DNA from: Actinomadura sp. 6K520
GTDB taxonomy: Bacteria; Actinomycetota; Actinomycetes; Streptosporangiales; Streptosporangiaceae
DNA: 48,277 bases
Reading direction: 5' to 3'
Assembly (NCBI RefSeq): GCF_004349245.1
Contig: NZ_SMLC01000045.1
Span: forward strand, 1-48,277
Part shown: positions 33,480-42,015 of the stretch, piece after piece
How positions within the stretch are numbered: the stretch's first letter is position 1
Layout of the letters: the number at the start of each line of letters is the position of its first letter
Made by a program: the position numbers and the translations under genes
Notes under the pieces: generated by a model
What the model was told of the DNA's origin: nothing
Databases searched by the model: none
The model's input: the letters and a program-made list of their open reading frames with translations, nothing else

Positions 33480-34845
33480 GGAAGGTGCGCGCCCAGCGGT
33501 CCACGTCGTTCTCGATGACGCGGCGGCGCATCACGCGCATCCGCCGCGCCTGCTCGGCGGGCTCGGCCGCGAGGGCGGACAGCAGCGTCCCCTTCAGGCC
33601 GTCGATGTCGTAGGGATTGACCTGGAACGCGCCCCGCTTGAGTTCGGCTGCGGCGCCGGTGAACTCGCTGAGCACGAGCGCCCCGCGCAGGTCCTTGCGG
33701 CACGCCACGTACTCCTTGGCGACCAGGTTCATCCCGTCCCGGAGCGGGGTCACGACCATGACGTCCGCCGCCAGGTAGAGCGCGGTCAGCTCGGGACGGT
33801 CGTACGAACTGTGCATATAGTGAATGACCGGAAAGCCCAGCTCGCCATACTCTCCGTTGATTCGCCCGACCTGCTGCTCGATCTCCTCGCGGAGCAGCTG
33901 GTACTGCTCGACCCGCTCCCGGCTCGGCGTGGCGATCTGCACGAACACGGCCTGCCCCGGCTTGAGGTGGCCGTCCTCGAACAGCTCGCCGAACGCCTGC
34001 AGCCGCTGCGTGATGCCCTTGGTGTAGTCGAGGCGGTCGACGCCGAGCAGGACGGTCGCGTCCCCGAGGTCGTTCCGGATCTCCTGCGCCCGCTCCTGGA
34101 CCTCCGGGCTCCCGACCAGCTCGTCGAGCTCGCCCACGTCCACCGAGATCGGGAACGCGCGGGCCCGCACGAGCCGGTCGTCCCAGTAGACGTCCTGCTT
34201 GACGTAGCGGGCCTCCAGGAGCCGCCGGCACAGCCGCACGAAGTTGGCCGCCGCGCCCGGGAGCTGGAAGCCGACCAGGTCGGCGCCGAGCAGGCCCTCC
34301 AGGATCTGCCGCCGCCACGGCAGCTGCCAGAACAGCTCCAGCGGCGGGAACGGGATGTGCAGGAAGAACCCGATCCGCAGGTCGGGCCGCAGCTCGCGCA
34401 GCATCCGCGGGACGAGCTGGAGCTGGTAGTCCTGCACCCAGACGATCGCCCCGTCGGACGCGACCTCGGCCGCCGCCTCCGCGAACCGCCTGTTCACGCG
34501 GACGTAGGCGTCCCACATCGCGCGGTCGTAGACGGGCGTGGCGACGACGTCGTGGTAGAGCGGCCAGAGCGTGGCGTTCGAGAAGCCCTCGTAGTAGAGC
34601 TCGACCTCCTCCGCGGACTGCGCGATGGGGTGGAGCGACATGCCGTCCTCCTCGAACGGCTCGATCTCCTCGTCCGGCGCACCCGTCCAGCCGATCCAGG
34701 TGCCCTTCCTGTTCCGCATCACCGGGGCGATGGCGCTGACCAGCCCGCCGGGGCTGCGCCGCCAGCGCGGGATACCGTCCGCTCCCACCTTCCGGTCGAC
34801 CGGAAGCCGGTTGGCCACCACAACGAACTCACTACCGCGCGACAC
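33412..34845 (-). CDS. otsA: Trehalose-6-phosphate synthase
   Basis: A 477-aa GT20 glycosyltransferase making trehalose-6-phosphate from a nucleotide-glucose and glucose-6-phosphate. Diagnostic segments are [13 protein letters not shown] at the start, [47 protein letters not shown], and [20 protein letters not shown]. The GTG at 34845 is preferred (GAGAGGCGGG 6 bases upstream); a GTG at 34881 would add 12 residues. No otsB phosphatase is adjacent, so that step must be encoded elsewhere. Possible stress-related regulation is suggested by the CRP-like site 220 bases upstream. Confidence 0.92.
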   Translation of the reverse strand: MSRGSEFVVVANRLPVDRKVGADGIPRWRRSPGGLVSAIAPVMRNRKGTWIGWTGAPDEEIEPFEEDGMSLHPIAQSAEEVELYYEGFSNATLWPLYHDVVATPVYDRAMWDAYVRVNRRFAEAAAEVASDGAIVWVQDYQLQLVPRMLRELRPDLRIGFFLHIPFPPLELFWQLPWRRQILEGLLGADLVGFQLPGAAANFVRLCRRLLEARYVKQDVYWDDRLVRARAFPISVDVGELDELVGSPEVQERAQEIRNDLGDATVLLGVDRLDYTKGITQRLQAFGELFEDGHLKPGQAVFVQIATPSRERVEQYQLLREEIEQQVGRINGEYGELGFPVIHYMHSSYDRPELTALYLAADVMVVTPLRDGMNLVAKEYVACRKDLRGALVLSEFTGAAAELKRGAFQVNPYDIDGLKGTLLSALAAEPAEQARRMRVMRRRVIENDVDRWARTFLSELERPERSVQARPAPVSAEG

Positions 34846-35208
34846 CTGCGACCCGCCTCTCAAGGAACTCTCAGCGATCACTCATGCCCAAAAACGGTCA
34901 TCGGGAACATCTTGTCACTTCGACGGTAAGGCGCGGTGCTCCGCAAAGGGAGATGTCAGGCGGCCGGGCGGCCCATCGCGGGGATTGGAGCGGGCCATAT
35001 TGCTTTCCCGCAAGGTAACCGATGTTTACCGGCCGGTCACGTCGCCGAACACCGCCGGACGAATTGTGACTTAGATCACATAGTGGTATTTAATGCCAGC
35101 ATGTGAACGAGCGTTCACCAGCGACGGCGAGCGGCCCCGCAGGCGTCCCGCGGAGGTCGCGGGCGCAGGCGGGGCCGGACAGGGCACGGGCGAGGCCGGG
35201 CAGGCGGG
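34846..35208. promoter_or_regulatory. Intergenic region with CRP-like site and a 16-bp palindrome
   Basis: No gene is recognised in these 363 bases. TGTGA-N6-TCACA (35065-35080) matches the CRP/FNR-family consensus exactly. GTGAAC-GAGC-GTTCAC (35103-35118) is a perfect inverted repeat of the TetR-operator kind. Between them lies the AT-rich TAGTGGTATTTAAT. Because the next plus-strand gene is 680 bases away, the elements most plausibly serve otsA on the minus strand, or are left over from a gene now lost. Confidence 0.6.
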
Positions 35209-35664
35209 TCAGACCGGCGCGGACTCCCGCTCGGGCGCCTCTTCGCGGCGCCCCCACAGGACCGCGTCCAGGGAGAAGCGGCCGGCGCCCACGAGGGCGA
35301 AGAGCAGCGCGATCGCGCCGAGGACGAGGACGTACTCGTAGCCGCCCTCGCGGGAGTAGAGCCCGTTGTCCATGTGGGCGTACCAGAACGCCCCGCCCAT
35401 GACCACGGCGATCAGCACGCCGGCGACCGGGACGAGGACACCGGCGACGAGCGCGGCGCCGCCGAGCAGCTCGACCCAGGTGGCGAAGTGGGCGGACAGG
35501 CCCGGCAGCGGGATGCCCATCTCGGCGAAGGAACCGGCGACACCGGCGTGCCCGGTGTCGGTGAGCTTCTGCCAGCCGTGCGCGATGAAGATCACGCCGA
35601 CGGCGAGCCGGCCGATGAGAAGGCCGGCGTCGGTCAGGGCGGGGTGGCGGCGGGCTGGGAGCAT
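35209..35664 (-). CDS. DoxX family membrane protein
   Basis: A 151-aa protein with four predicted helices, a DoxX/DoxD-type quinone-interacting or redox-related membrane protein. Support: LIGRLAVGVIFIAHGWQKLT, FAEMGIPLPGLSAHFATWVE followed by LLGGAALVAGVLVPVAGVLI, and a C-terminal helix ALLFALVGAGRFSLDAVLWG. The ATG at 35664 has GGAGGAGA about 9 bases upstream. It is divergent from a MarR regulator with 135 bases between starts, and probably repressed by it; redox or phenolic stress control is typical for such pairs. Confidence 0.88.
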   Translation of the reverse strand: MLPARRHPALTDAGLLIGRLAVGVIFIAHGWQKLTDTGHAGVAGSFAEMGIPLPGLSAHFATWVELLGGAALVAGVLVPVAGVLIAVVMGGAFWYAHMDNGLYSREGGYEYVLVLGAIALLFALVGAGRFSLDAVLWGRREEAPERESAPV

Positions 35665-35745
35665 GCCTCGTCTCCTCCGGTGGGGCGATGGACGGAACCA
35701 GCAGAACGGGACCGGACTAGCGGAACGCCAGCCAGAATGATTCAA

Positions 35746-35776
35746 ATTCAGACCATCTAGAAAATTCAAGCCATCT
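35746..35776. promoter_or_regulatory. Direct repeat between doxX and marR (candidate MarR operator)
   Basis: ATTCAGACCATCT (35746-35758) and ATTCAAGCCATCT (35764-35776) are 13-bp direct repeats with 11 identical bases, starting 18 bp apart. They lie in the divergent promoter region, 24 bases before the marR start. Confidence 0.65.
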
Positions 35777-35799
35777 TTCACGCCAACTAGAATCACCGC

Positions 35800-36261
35800 A
35801 TGAGCGATGCGGGCGAGCCCCTGGAACCGCGGGAACTGCGCGCCTGGATGGCTTTCCTGGCCGCGGCCCACCTGGTCGATCAGGAGGTCGAGCGGCAGCT
35901 CAAGCGGGACGGCGGGCTCTCCCACCCCGAGTTCGAGGTGCTCGTCAAGCTGCACGGCGCGGCGGGCGGCCGGATGCGCATGTCGGACCTCGCGCGCGAG
36001 GTGATGGTGTCCAAGAGCCGCCTCACCTACCAGGTCACCCAGCTGGAGCGGGCCGGGCTCGTGAAGCGGACCGGCTGCGAGTCGGACCGCCGCTCGGTCT
36101 GGGCGGAGCTGACCGGCGCGGGCGCCGACGCGCTCGCCGGGGTCAGGCCGGGGCACCGGCGCGTCGTCCGCGAGGCCCTGATCGAGGTGCTGACCCCCGA
36201 GGAGATCGACACGCTCGGCGACGCGCTCGGCCGCGTGGCCGCCCGCCTGCGCGACCGGTGA
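35800..36261 (+). CDS. MarR family transcriptional regulator
   Basis: A 153-aa winged-helix regulator. Conserved parts are LSHPEFEVLVKLHGAAGGRM, the recognition helix region RMSDLAREVMVSKSRLTYQV and the wing LERAGLVKRTGCESDRRSVW with the conserved D-R pair, then the dimerisation helices. The ATG at 35800 starts MSDAGEPLEPREL. It lies divergent from doxX with direct repeats in the gap, so autoregulation and control of doxX are likely. Ligand unknown. Confidence 0.9.
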   Translation: MSDAGEPLEPRELRAWMAFLAAAHLVDQEVERQLKRDGGLSHPEFEVLVKLHGAAGGRMRMSDLAREVMVSKSRLTYQVTQLERAGLVKRTGCESDRRSVWAELTGAGADALAGVRPGHRRVVREALIEVLTPEEIDTLGDALGRVAARLRDR

Positions 36262-36286
36262 CCGCCGCGTACGGGATGCTGGGGCC

Positions 36287-37426
36287 ATGCTTCACTCCAG
36301 TGGGCCTGACTCCAGTGGGCGCGGCCGGGAGGGGCGCGATTTCGGGGGCATCGTGGAGTGCCCGCCCGTCCGCGTGGTGCGGCCGGGCTCGGCGGACGAG
36401 GTCGCGGACGCCGTCCGCGCGGCCGCCGCGCAGGGCGCCGAGGTGGTGCCGCGCGGGCTGGGGCACTCGACGTACGGCCAGTCGCTGACCCGCGGCGTGT
36501 CGCTGGACCTGCGCGGCCTCACCGGCGTGGACGTCGGGGAGCGGCAGGCGGTGGCCGGGGCGGGCGCCACGTGGCGGGAGGTCCTGGCGGCGACCCTGCC
36601 GCTCGGCCTGACCCCGCCCGTCCTGACCGACCACCTCGACCTGACGATCGGCGGAACGATCTCCGCGGGCGGTGTCGGCGGCGAGTCGCACCTTCACGGC
36701 ACGCAGGCCGACAACGTCGGCGCGCTGGACGTCGTCGTGGACGGCGAGCCCGTGACCTGCTCCCCCGCCGTCCGGCCCGCGCTCTTCGACGCCGTCCGCG
36801 GCGGGCTCGGCCGGCACGGCGTCATCACCGCGGCGACCCTGCGGCTCGTCCCCGCACCGGAGCGGGTGCTGTGCTGCACCATCCCGTGCCTGGACGCCGC
36901 CGACGTCCTCCGCGTTCAGCGCGAGACGGCCGCCGAATACATTTCGGCGCAGGCGAAACCGTCGGAGGACGGCTGGAGGTACGAGGCGAAGGCCGTCCTG
37001 TACGGGGACGGCGGCGCGCCCCCTGCCGGCACGTCGGAGACGGAGGAACTCCCCTATGCCGCCTTCTGCGACCGCATGCGTCCCGACGTCGAGGAACTGA
37101 TCGCGCTCGGCGAGTGGGCGCGCCCGCACCCCTGGGGGATGGTCTTCCTGCCCATGCCCCGCGCCGCCGCCGTGATCGAGGCGACGCTCGCGGCCATGAC
37201 CGCCGGCGACCTCGGCCGCAGCGGCGTCATCCTGATCAAGGCGCTGCGGGTCGGGCGGGTGCCGATGCTGGCCGCGCCGGCGGATCCCGTCCTGTTCGGC
37301 GTGCTGCGGACGGCCTCGCCCGGCTGCGCGTCCGTGCCGGAGATGCTCGCCGCGAACCGCGCGCTGCTCGACCTGACCCGCGCCGCCGGCGGCACCCGGT
37401 ACGCGGTCGACTCGGTTCCGGGGTGA
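36287..37426 (+). CDS. FAD-binding oxidoreductase, cytokinin-dehydrogenase-like
   Basis: A 379-aa FAD_binding_4 (BBE/PCMH-type) oxidase. The FAD domain has RPGSADEVADAVRAAAAQGA, and RGLGHSTYGQ, in which His60 of the GHS motif corresponds to the covalent FAD site of plant cytokinin dehydrogenases. Later blocks are TIGGTISAGGVGGESHLHGT and VRGGLGRHGVITAATLRLVP. The substrate domain ends at TRYAVDSVPG, without the usual terminal ...YDP...LLTPG segment, so the C-terminus appears shorter than in relatives. The true substrate (amine, sugar or cytokinin-like) is open. Starts 25 bases after marR on the same strand, so it may be cotranscribed. Confidence 0.82.
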   Translation: MLHSSGPDSSGRGREGRDFGGIVECPPVRVVRPGSADEVADAVRAAAAQGAEVVPRGLGHSTYGQSLTRGVSLDLRGLTGVDVGERQAVAGAGATWREVLAATLPLGLTPPVLTDHLDLTIGGTISAGGVGGESHLHGTQADNVGALDVVVDGEPVTCSPAVRPALFDAVRGGLGRHGVITAATLRLVPAPERVLCCTIPCLDAADVLRVQRETAAEYISAQAKPSEDGWRYEAKAVLYGDGGAPPAGTSETEELPYAAFCDRMRPDVEELIALGEWARPHPWGMVFLPMPRAAAVIEATLAAMTAGDLGRSGVILIKALRVGRVPMLAAPADPVLFGVLRTASPGCASVPEMLAANRALLDLTRAAGGTRYAVDSVPG

Positions 37427-37459
37427 CGCCCGCGGGCCCCGCCCGGCTCCTCCGGCCGG

Positions 37460-37978
37460 TCACAGGGCGAGGGGGATGACCTCCGCTCCCGGGAGTCCGG
37501 CGAGCGCCTTGCCGGGCAGGAGGATCTTGGACTTGCGCAGGCCGCTGCCGATCACGACGCGGGACGCGGCGGCGGCCGCCTCGTCCACCAGGACCGGCCA
37601 GCCCGCGGGCAGGCCGGCCGGGGTGATGCCGCCGTACTCCATGCCCGTGAGCGCGGTCGCCTCGTCCATCGGCGCGAACGACACCTTCCGCGCGCCGAGG
37701 TGCCTGCGGACGACGCCGTTCACGTCCGCGCGGCCGTTGGCGAGGATCATGCAGGCCGCGTAGGCGACCTGGCCGCCGCGCTTGGCGGCGACGACCACGC
37801 AGTTGGCGCTGAGCTCCAGCGGTACGTCGTACCGCTCGCAGAACGCCGCCGTGTCGGCCAGTTCCGGGTCGATCGCGGCGACCTCGGCCTGCGGCAGGTC
37901 GCCGATCACCGCGGCGACCGGCTCCGCCAGCAGGTCCCGGTGCTCGTTCGCCGGCCGCCAGTCGAGCGTGCCCACCAT
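37460..37978 (-). CDS. YbaK/EbsC-type aminoacyl-tRNA deacylase-like protein
   Basis: A 172-aa protein with the YbaK/ProX editing-domain fold, which hydrolyses mischarged aminoacyl-tRNAs in trans. Supporting sequence: VPLELSANCVVVAAKRGGQV, then DVNGVVRRHLGARKVSFAPM and MEYGGITPAGLPAGWPVLVD, and the end SRVVIGSGLRKSKILLPGKA. The lysine/arginine around RGGQ and the GGITP loop are typical. The ATG at 37978 has AGGGGAAG 7 bases upstream; a longer open frame extends upstream as a shadow. It is divergent from the gntR gene, with the large palindrome in between. Confidence 0.87.
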   Translation of the reverse strand: MVGTLDWRPANEHRDLLAEPVAAVIGDLPQAEVAAIDPELADTAAFCERYDVPLELSANCVVVAAKRGGQVAYAACMILANGRADVNGVVRRHLGARKVSFAPMDEATALTGMEYGGITPAGLPAGWPVLVDEAAAAASRVVIGSGLRKSKILLPGKALAGLPGAEVIPLAL

Positions 37979-38046
37979 GTCGCGCTTCCCCTTTCGTCCT
38001 CTCCGGCTTCCAGCCTGCCACGGGTCTTGACGCGGAAACGCCGCTC

Positions 38047-38075
38047 GTGGTCCAGTGGCTGAGCCACTGGACCAC
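38047..38075. promoter_or_regulatory. Perfect 29-bp palindrome, probable GntR operator
   Basis: GTGGTCCAGTGGC (38047-38059) and GCCACTGGACCAC (38063-38075) are perfect 13-bp arms around TGA. It ends 14 bases before the gntR ATG and 69 bases from the divergent ybaK-like start. The TGGTCCA/TGGACCA ends fit the TGGTC-GACCA-type half-sites of FadR-subfamily GntR regulators. As RNA it would also form a strong hairpin just before the gntR ribosome-binding site. Confidence 0.85.
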
Positions 38076-38089
38076 AGACCGGAGTGTTG

Positions 38090-38794
38090 ATGACGTCCTC
38101 GCCGATCCCCCGCGACACAGTCGTGGACTCCCTCGTCGACCGGCTGCGCGACGACGTGCTGAGCGGCCGCTACCCGCCCGGCTCCTACCTGCCGCCCGAG
38201 CGCGAGCTGGCCGCCGGATACGCGGTCACCCGGACGTCGCTGAAGCACGCGATCGTCCGCCTCGCCCAGGCCGGGCTGCTGGAGACGCGGCACGGCGTCG
38301 GGACCCGCGTCCGCGACTACGAGCGGCTCGGCGGGCCCGAGCTGCTGCCGATGCTGGTCGCCACGGCCGGGCCCGCCTGGATGCGGGAGATCTTCGAGGT
38401 GCGGCGCGAGGTGGGCGCCCAGGTGGCGGCCAAGGCGGCGGCGAACGGCACGCCCGAGCACCGCGACCGGCTGCGGGAACTGGCCGCGCGGCTCCGGGAC
38501 GCCGGCGACGCGGACGCGGCGCAGCTCACCGAGTGCGAGATCCACCGCGTCATCGCCGGCGCGACCGGCAACCGGGTGTACGGCTTCCTGGTCAACTCGC
38601 TGCTGAACGCCTACCTGAAGGTCCGGGAACGGTTCACGCACGCGTTCGCCGACCCCGCCGCCGCGGCCGCCCGGATCGCGCCGCTGATCGATGCGCTGTG
38701 CGCCGGGGACCCCGCACGGGCCCGCGAGGCGGCGGCGGCGTACTTCGCCGAGACCGAAGCGATCATGGTCACCGACCCGGAGAGGAGCTGCTGA
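38090..38794 (+). CDS. GntR/FadR-family regulator of the GMC oxidoreductase operon
   Basis: A 234-aa regulator with an N-terminal winged helix (LVDRLRDDVLSGRYPPGSYL, then PPERELAAGYAVTRTSLKHA and RLAQAGLLETRHGVGTRV) and a C-terminal FCD-type helical domain (EIFEVRREVGAQVAAKAAAN and later TECEIHRVIAGATGNRVYGF with metal-type His/Glu). The ATG at 38090 has GGAG 5 bases upstream. It is the first gene of a three-gene unit: its stop TGA overlaps the next ATG as TGATG. The perfect palindrome ahead of it indicates autoregulation. The ligand of the FCD domain is likely a small acid related to the pathway (inference). Confidence 0.9.
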   Translation: MTSSPIPRDTVVDSLVDRLRDDVLSGRYPPGSYLPPERELAAGYAVTRTSLKHAIVRLAQAGLLETRHGVGTRVRDYERLGGPELLPMLVATAGPAWMREIFEVRREVGAQVAAKAAANGTPEHRDRLRELAARLRDAGDADAAQLTECEIHRVIAGATGNRVYGFLVNSLLNAYLKVRERFTHAFADPAAAAARIAPLIDALCAGDPARAREAAAAYFAETEAIMVTDPERSC

Positions 38795-40197
38795 TGGCCC
38801 CGTCCGCGAGCGTGCGGCGTACGACGTTCGACGAGGTGATGGAGGGCACCGTCCGCCTCGCCGGGGAGGACCGCGACCGCCCGATGCGGCTGGATCTGTC
38901 GGTGGACCTGCCCGGGGTGCTGCGGCCGTGGCGCGACACCGAGGGAGCCCTGACCGGGCACGTGCGCGTGCCGGGCTGGGCCGACGACCGCTCGGCGGCG
39001 GGCCGGCTCCGGGTCGCCCCGCTCACCGCCCGCCGGATCCGCTACACCATGGACTTCACCGGCCACGACGGGCGGCGCCTGCACCTGGACGGCTGGAAGT
39101 CGATCGACCCGCGGCGGCCCGTCCGCTCGATGACCACCCTCCCGGTCACGGTGACCGGCGAGGACGGGACCGTGGCGGGCGAGGGGCTGCTGCGCTTCGA
39201 CCTGCGCCGCGACCTGGTCCGCTTCGTCGCCGGTGCCCGGTTCCCCGGGCCCGACCCGATGCGGTCGCGCTGGCGGGGCCAGGCCGGGCGGCTGGAGGTC
39301 TGGTACACGACGCTGACCGACCCGGTGACCGGGACCGGATTCTGGGTCCACCACGAGCTGCTCGCGCCGGACGAGGGCCTGGAGGAGGGCCCGGACGGGG
39401 TCGCTGCGCGCGCGCACGGCTGGGCGGCCGTCTTCCCGCCCGGGGAGCGGCCGGTCCTCGCCCGGTTCGGTCCCTACGGGTGGGACCGTCCCGAGGCCGG
39501 GTTCACCGCCGGGCCCGTCGCGCACAACGGCGACCGGCTCACCGGCACCGCCGGGACGATCGCGTGGTCGCTGCGCGAGACCGGCGGCGGAGAGCCGGTC
39601 TACACCTTCCCGCGCTGGGCGTGGGAGGCGGAGCTGCTGCCCGCGGCGCAGATCGTCCCGCGGCCGTCCGCCGCCTACGACGGGGTGGTCCGGTTCGGTG
39701 ACCGCGTCCTCGAACTCGACGGCGCGTCCGGCGCGTCGGCCCGCATCTACGGGCACGGCAACGCGCGGCGCTGGGCCTGGCTGCACGCCGACCTCGGCGG
39801 CGGCGACGTCTGCGAGATCGTGGCCGCGGTCTCCACCCGGCCGGGGCTGAACCGGCTGCCGCCGCTCCCGTTCGTCCGGCTGCGGGTGGACGGCGCGGAC
39901 CTCCCCTCCGGCGACCCGCTGCTCGCCGCGCGGCGCCTCAGGGCGGACATCGGGCTGCCGACCTGGACGGTACGCGGCCGCCTCGGCGACCGGGCCGTCC
40001 TGGTGGAGGTGACGCAGCACCCGGAGGAGACCGTCGCGGTGGACTACGCCGACCCGGACGGGGCCCCGGCCGTCTGCCACAACTCCGAGCGCGCCGACGT
40101 CCGCGTGGTGCTGGCGCGGCGCGCCGGGCGCGGCTGGGAGACCGAGCGGGAATGGCGCCTCGACGGCACCGGCCACGCGGAGGTCGGGCTGCGATGA
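38794..40197 (+). CDS. Lipocalin-like protein partnered with a GMC oxidoreductase
   Basis: A 467-aa protein of beta-rich character. The N-terminal part (about 5-150) reads FDEVMEGTVRLAGEDRDRPM, then RLDLSVDLPGVLRPWRDTEG and YTMDFTGHDGRRLHLDGWKS, similar from memory to a domain attached to some large bacterial cholesterol-oxidase-like GMC proteins. The C-terminal half contains IYGHGNARRWAWLHADLGGG, which recalls carotenoid-hydratase (CrtC) or AttH-like lipocalin folds. No signal peptide or membrane helix. Its ATG overlaps the gntR stop, and its own stop overlaps the next ATG as ATGA, so it is probably made together with the oxidoreductase. Function is not known; binding a hydrophobic substrate is a reasonable guess. 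Confidence 0.75.
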   Translation: MAPSASVRRTTFDEVMEGTVRLAGEDRDRPMRLDLSVDLPGVLRPWRDTEGALTGHVRVPGWADDRSAAGRLRVAPLTARRIRYTMDFTGHDGRRLHLDGWKSIDPRRPVRSMTTLPVTVTGEDGTVAGEGLLRFDLRRDLVRFVAGARFPGPDPMRSRWRGQAGRLEVWYTTLTDPVTGTGFWVHHELLAPDEGLEEGPDGVAARAHGWAAVFPPGERPVLARFGPYGWDRPEAGFTAGPVAHNGDRLTGTAGTIAWSLRETGGGEPVYTFPRWAWEAELLPAAQIVPRPSAAYDGVVRFGDRVLELDGASGASARIYGHGNARRWAWLHADLGGGDVCEIVAAVSTRPGLNRLPPLPFVRLRVDGADLPSGDPLLAARRLRADIGLPTWTVRGRLGDRAVLVEVTQHPEETVAVDYADPDGAPAVCHNSERADVRVVLARRAGRGWETEREWRLDGTGHAEVGLR

Positions 40198-42002
40198 GCG
40201 CCATGACCGGGGCGGTCGCCACCCTCCTCGGCATCGAGGACGCCGCGGACCTCGCCCGCGTCACCGCCGGCGCCGAGACCATCGCGGGCTCGCTGCCCGC
40301 CCCGGCGCGGCTCGGCCTGCGCACCGGCGCGGGGACGCTGGACGTGCTGGCGCGGCTCACCACCGGGCACGCCCTGGACGGCCTGGACCCCGCCGGCCGC
40401 GACGCGTTCTGCGCCCGGGTGACCGCCCGGCCGGCCACCGCCCGGATGGTCGAGATGATGAAGATCCCGCTGCTGCTGGCGGCCGGCACGGAGCTGCTGC
40501 CCGCGCCGCCGCCCCCGCACGGCCTGGCCCGTCCCGATCCCGAGCTGGACTGCACGCCGTCCGCGGAGTGGCCCGGGTGCACGACCGCCGACGCCGTCGT
40601 GATCGGGTCGGGGGCGGGCGGGGCGATGGCGGCCCGCGCTCTCGCCCGGCGCGGGATGTCGGTGGTCGTCCTGGAGGAGGGGCGGCGGTTCACGTCCCGC
40701 GACTTCCGGGAGCGCCCGCCGCTCGACCGCTTCCTCGACCTGTACCGGGACGGCGGGGCGACCGTCGCGCTCGGCCGCCCGCCCGTGCTGCTGCCCGAGG
40801 GCCGCGCGGTCGGCGGCACCACCGTGGTCAACAGCGGCACCTGCTACCGGACGCCGGAGCACGTCCTGCGGCGGTGGGCGGACGCCGGCGCGCCCGTCGA
40901 CGGGTTCGGCGCCCGCCTGGACGAGGTGGAGGCGATCCTGCGCGTCGCGCCGCAGCCGATGGGGCCGCTCGGCCGCAACGGGCTCATCGCGCTCGCCGGC
41001 GCGGAACGGCTCGGCTGGCGCGCGGCACCGCTGCGCCGCAACGCGCCGGGCTGCGTGGGCAGCGCGCAATGCGCCGTGGGATGCCCGCACAACGCCAAGT
41101 ACGGCGTGCACATGAACGCGCTGCCGCAGGCGTGCGAGGCGGGCGCCCGCATCGTCAGCGAGGCGCGGGCCGAGCGGATCCTGGTCGAGCGCGGCACGGC
41201 GACCGGCGTGCGGGTGCACCGCCCCGATGGAACGTTCTTCGAGATTCTCGCGCCGCGCATCGTCGTCGCCGCGGGCACCACCCGGACGCCGCTGCTGCTG
41301 CGGCGTTCCGGCCTCGGCGGGCACCCGCGGCTGGGACGCGGCATGGCCGTCCACCCGGCGACGAACCTGGCCGGGCGCTTCGCCGAGCCGGTCGTGTCGT
41401 GGTCGGGCGTGATGCAGAGCGTCGGCATCGAGGAACTGCACGCCGACGGCATCCTCATCGAGGCGACGGCGACCCCTCCCGGCATGAGCTCGTTCCCGCT
41501 GCCCGGCCTCGGCCGGGAACTGCGCCGCGAACTCGCGGGCGCCGACCGCCTCGCCGTGCTCGGCGCGATGATCGCCGACGCCCCGTCGGGCCGCGTCCAC
41601 GGTGCCCGGCACCGCGCGCTGATCCGCTACGACCTGGCCCGGGAGGACGCCGCCCGGCTGCGCCGCGCCCTCGTCGCGATGGGCCGGGTGCTGTTCGCCG
41701 CGGGCGCCGAAGAGGTGCTCACCGGCCTGGCCCGGAAGCCGGTCGTGCGGGACGAGGCGGAGCTGACCCGGGCCGTGGCCATGGCCGCGCCGGCGGACCT
41801 GCACCTGGCCGCCTTCCACCCCACCGGGACCGCGAAGCTCGGCGCGGACGGCGCCCGGGCGCCGGTCGACCCGGCGGGGCGGCTCCGCGGCGTCCGGGGC
41901 GTCCACGTCGCGGACGCCTCGGTTCTGCCGAGCTGCCCCGGGGTGAACCCGCAGCTGACCATCATGGCGATGGCCCTGGCCGTCGCCGAGGGAATCGAGT
42001 AG
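40194..42002 (+). CDS. GMC-family FAD oxidoreductase with cysteine cluster
   Basis: A 602-aa flavoprotein of the glucose-methanol-choline family. The FAD-binding GSGAGG (138-143) lies after an N-terminal extension of about 130 residues, then GGTTVVNSGTCYR. A cysteine cluster, Cys287-N5-Cys293-N3-Cys297 in CVGSAQCAVGCPHNAK, occurs as in long-chain-alcohol and related oxidases. The catalytic pair is His542 in HPTGT and Asn585 in VNPQLTIMAMA. Start ATG at 40194 overlaps the previous stop. Relatives oxidise long-chain alcohols or sterols, so the product may be an aldehyde or ketone. The convergent fdhA gene, 13 bases away, is not in the same operon. Confidence 0.88.
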   Translation: MSAMTGAVATLLGIEDAADLARVTAGAETIAGSLPAPARLGLRTGAGTLDVLARLTTGHALDGLDPAGRDAFCARVTARPATARMVEMMKIPLLLAAGTELLPAPPPPHGLARPDPELDCTPSAEWPGCTTADAVVIGSGAGGAMAARALARRGMSVVVLEEGRRFTSRDFRERPPLDRFLDLYRDGGATVALGRPPVLLPEGRAVGGTTVVNSGTCYRTPEHVLRRWADAGAPVDGFGARLDEVEAILRVAPQPMGPLGRNGLIALAGAERLGWRAAPLRRNAPGCVGSAQCAVGCPHNAKYGVHMNALPQACEAGARIVSEARAERILVERGTATGVRVHRPDGTFFEILAPRIVVAAGTTRTPLLLRRSGLGGHPRLGRGMAVHPATNLAGRFAEPVVSWSGVMQSVGIEELHADGILIEATATPPGMSSFPLPGLGRELRRELAGADRLAVLGAMIADAPSGRVHGARHRALIRYDLAREDAARLRRALVAMGRVLFAAGAEEVLTGLARKPVVRDEAELTRAVAMAAPADLHLAAFHPTGTAKLGADGARAPVDPAGRLRGVRGVHVADASVLPSCPGVNPQLTIMAMALAVAEGIE

Positions 42003-42015
42003 CCCTCGGACGGGG

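Noticed and set aside
35093..35341. Plus-strand open frame starting next to the CRP-like site and palindrome
   Set aside because: Gly/Ala/Arg low-complexity text that overlaps doxX in antisense. No ribosome-binding site or family.
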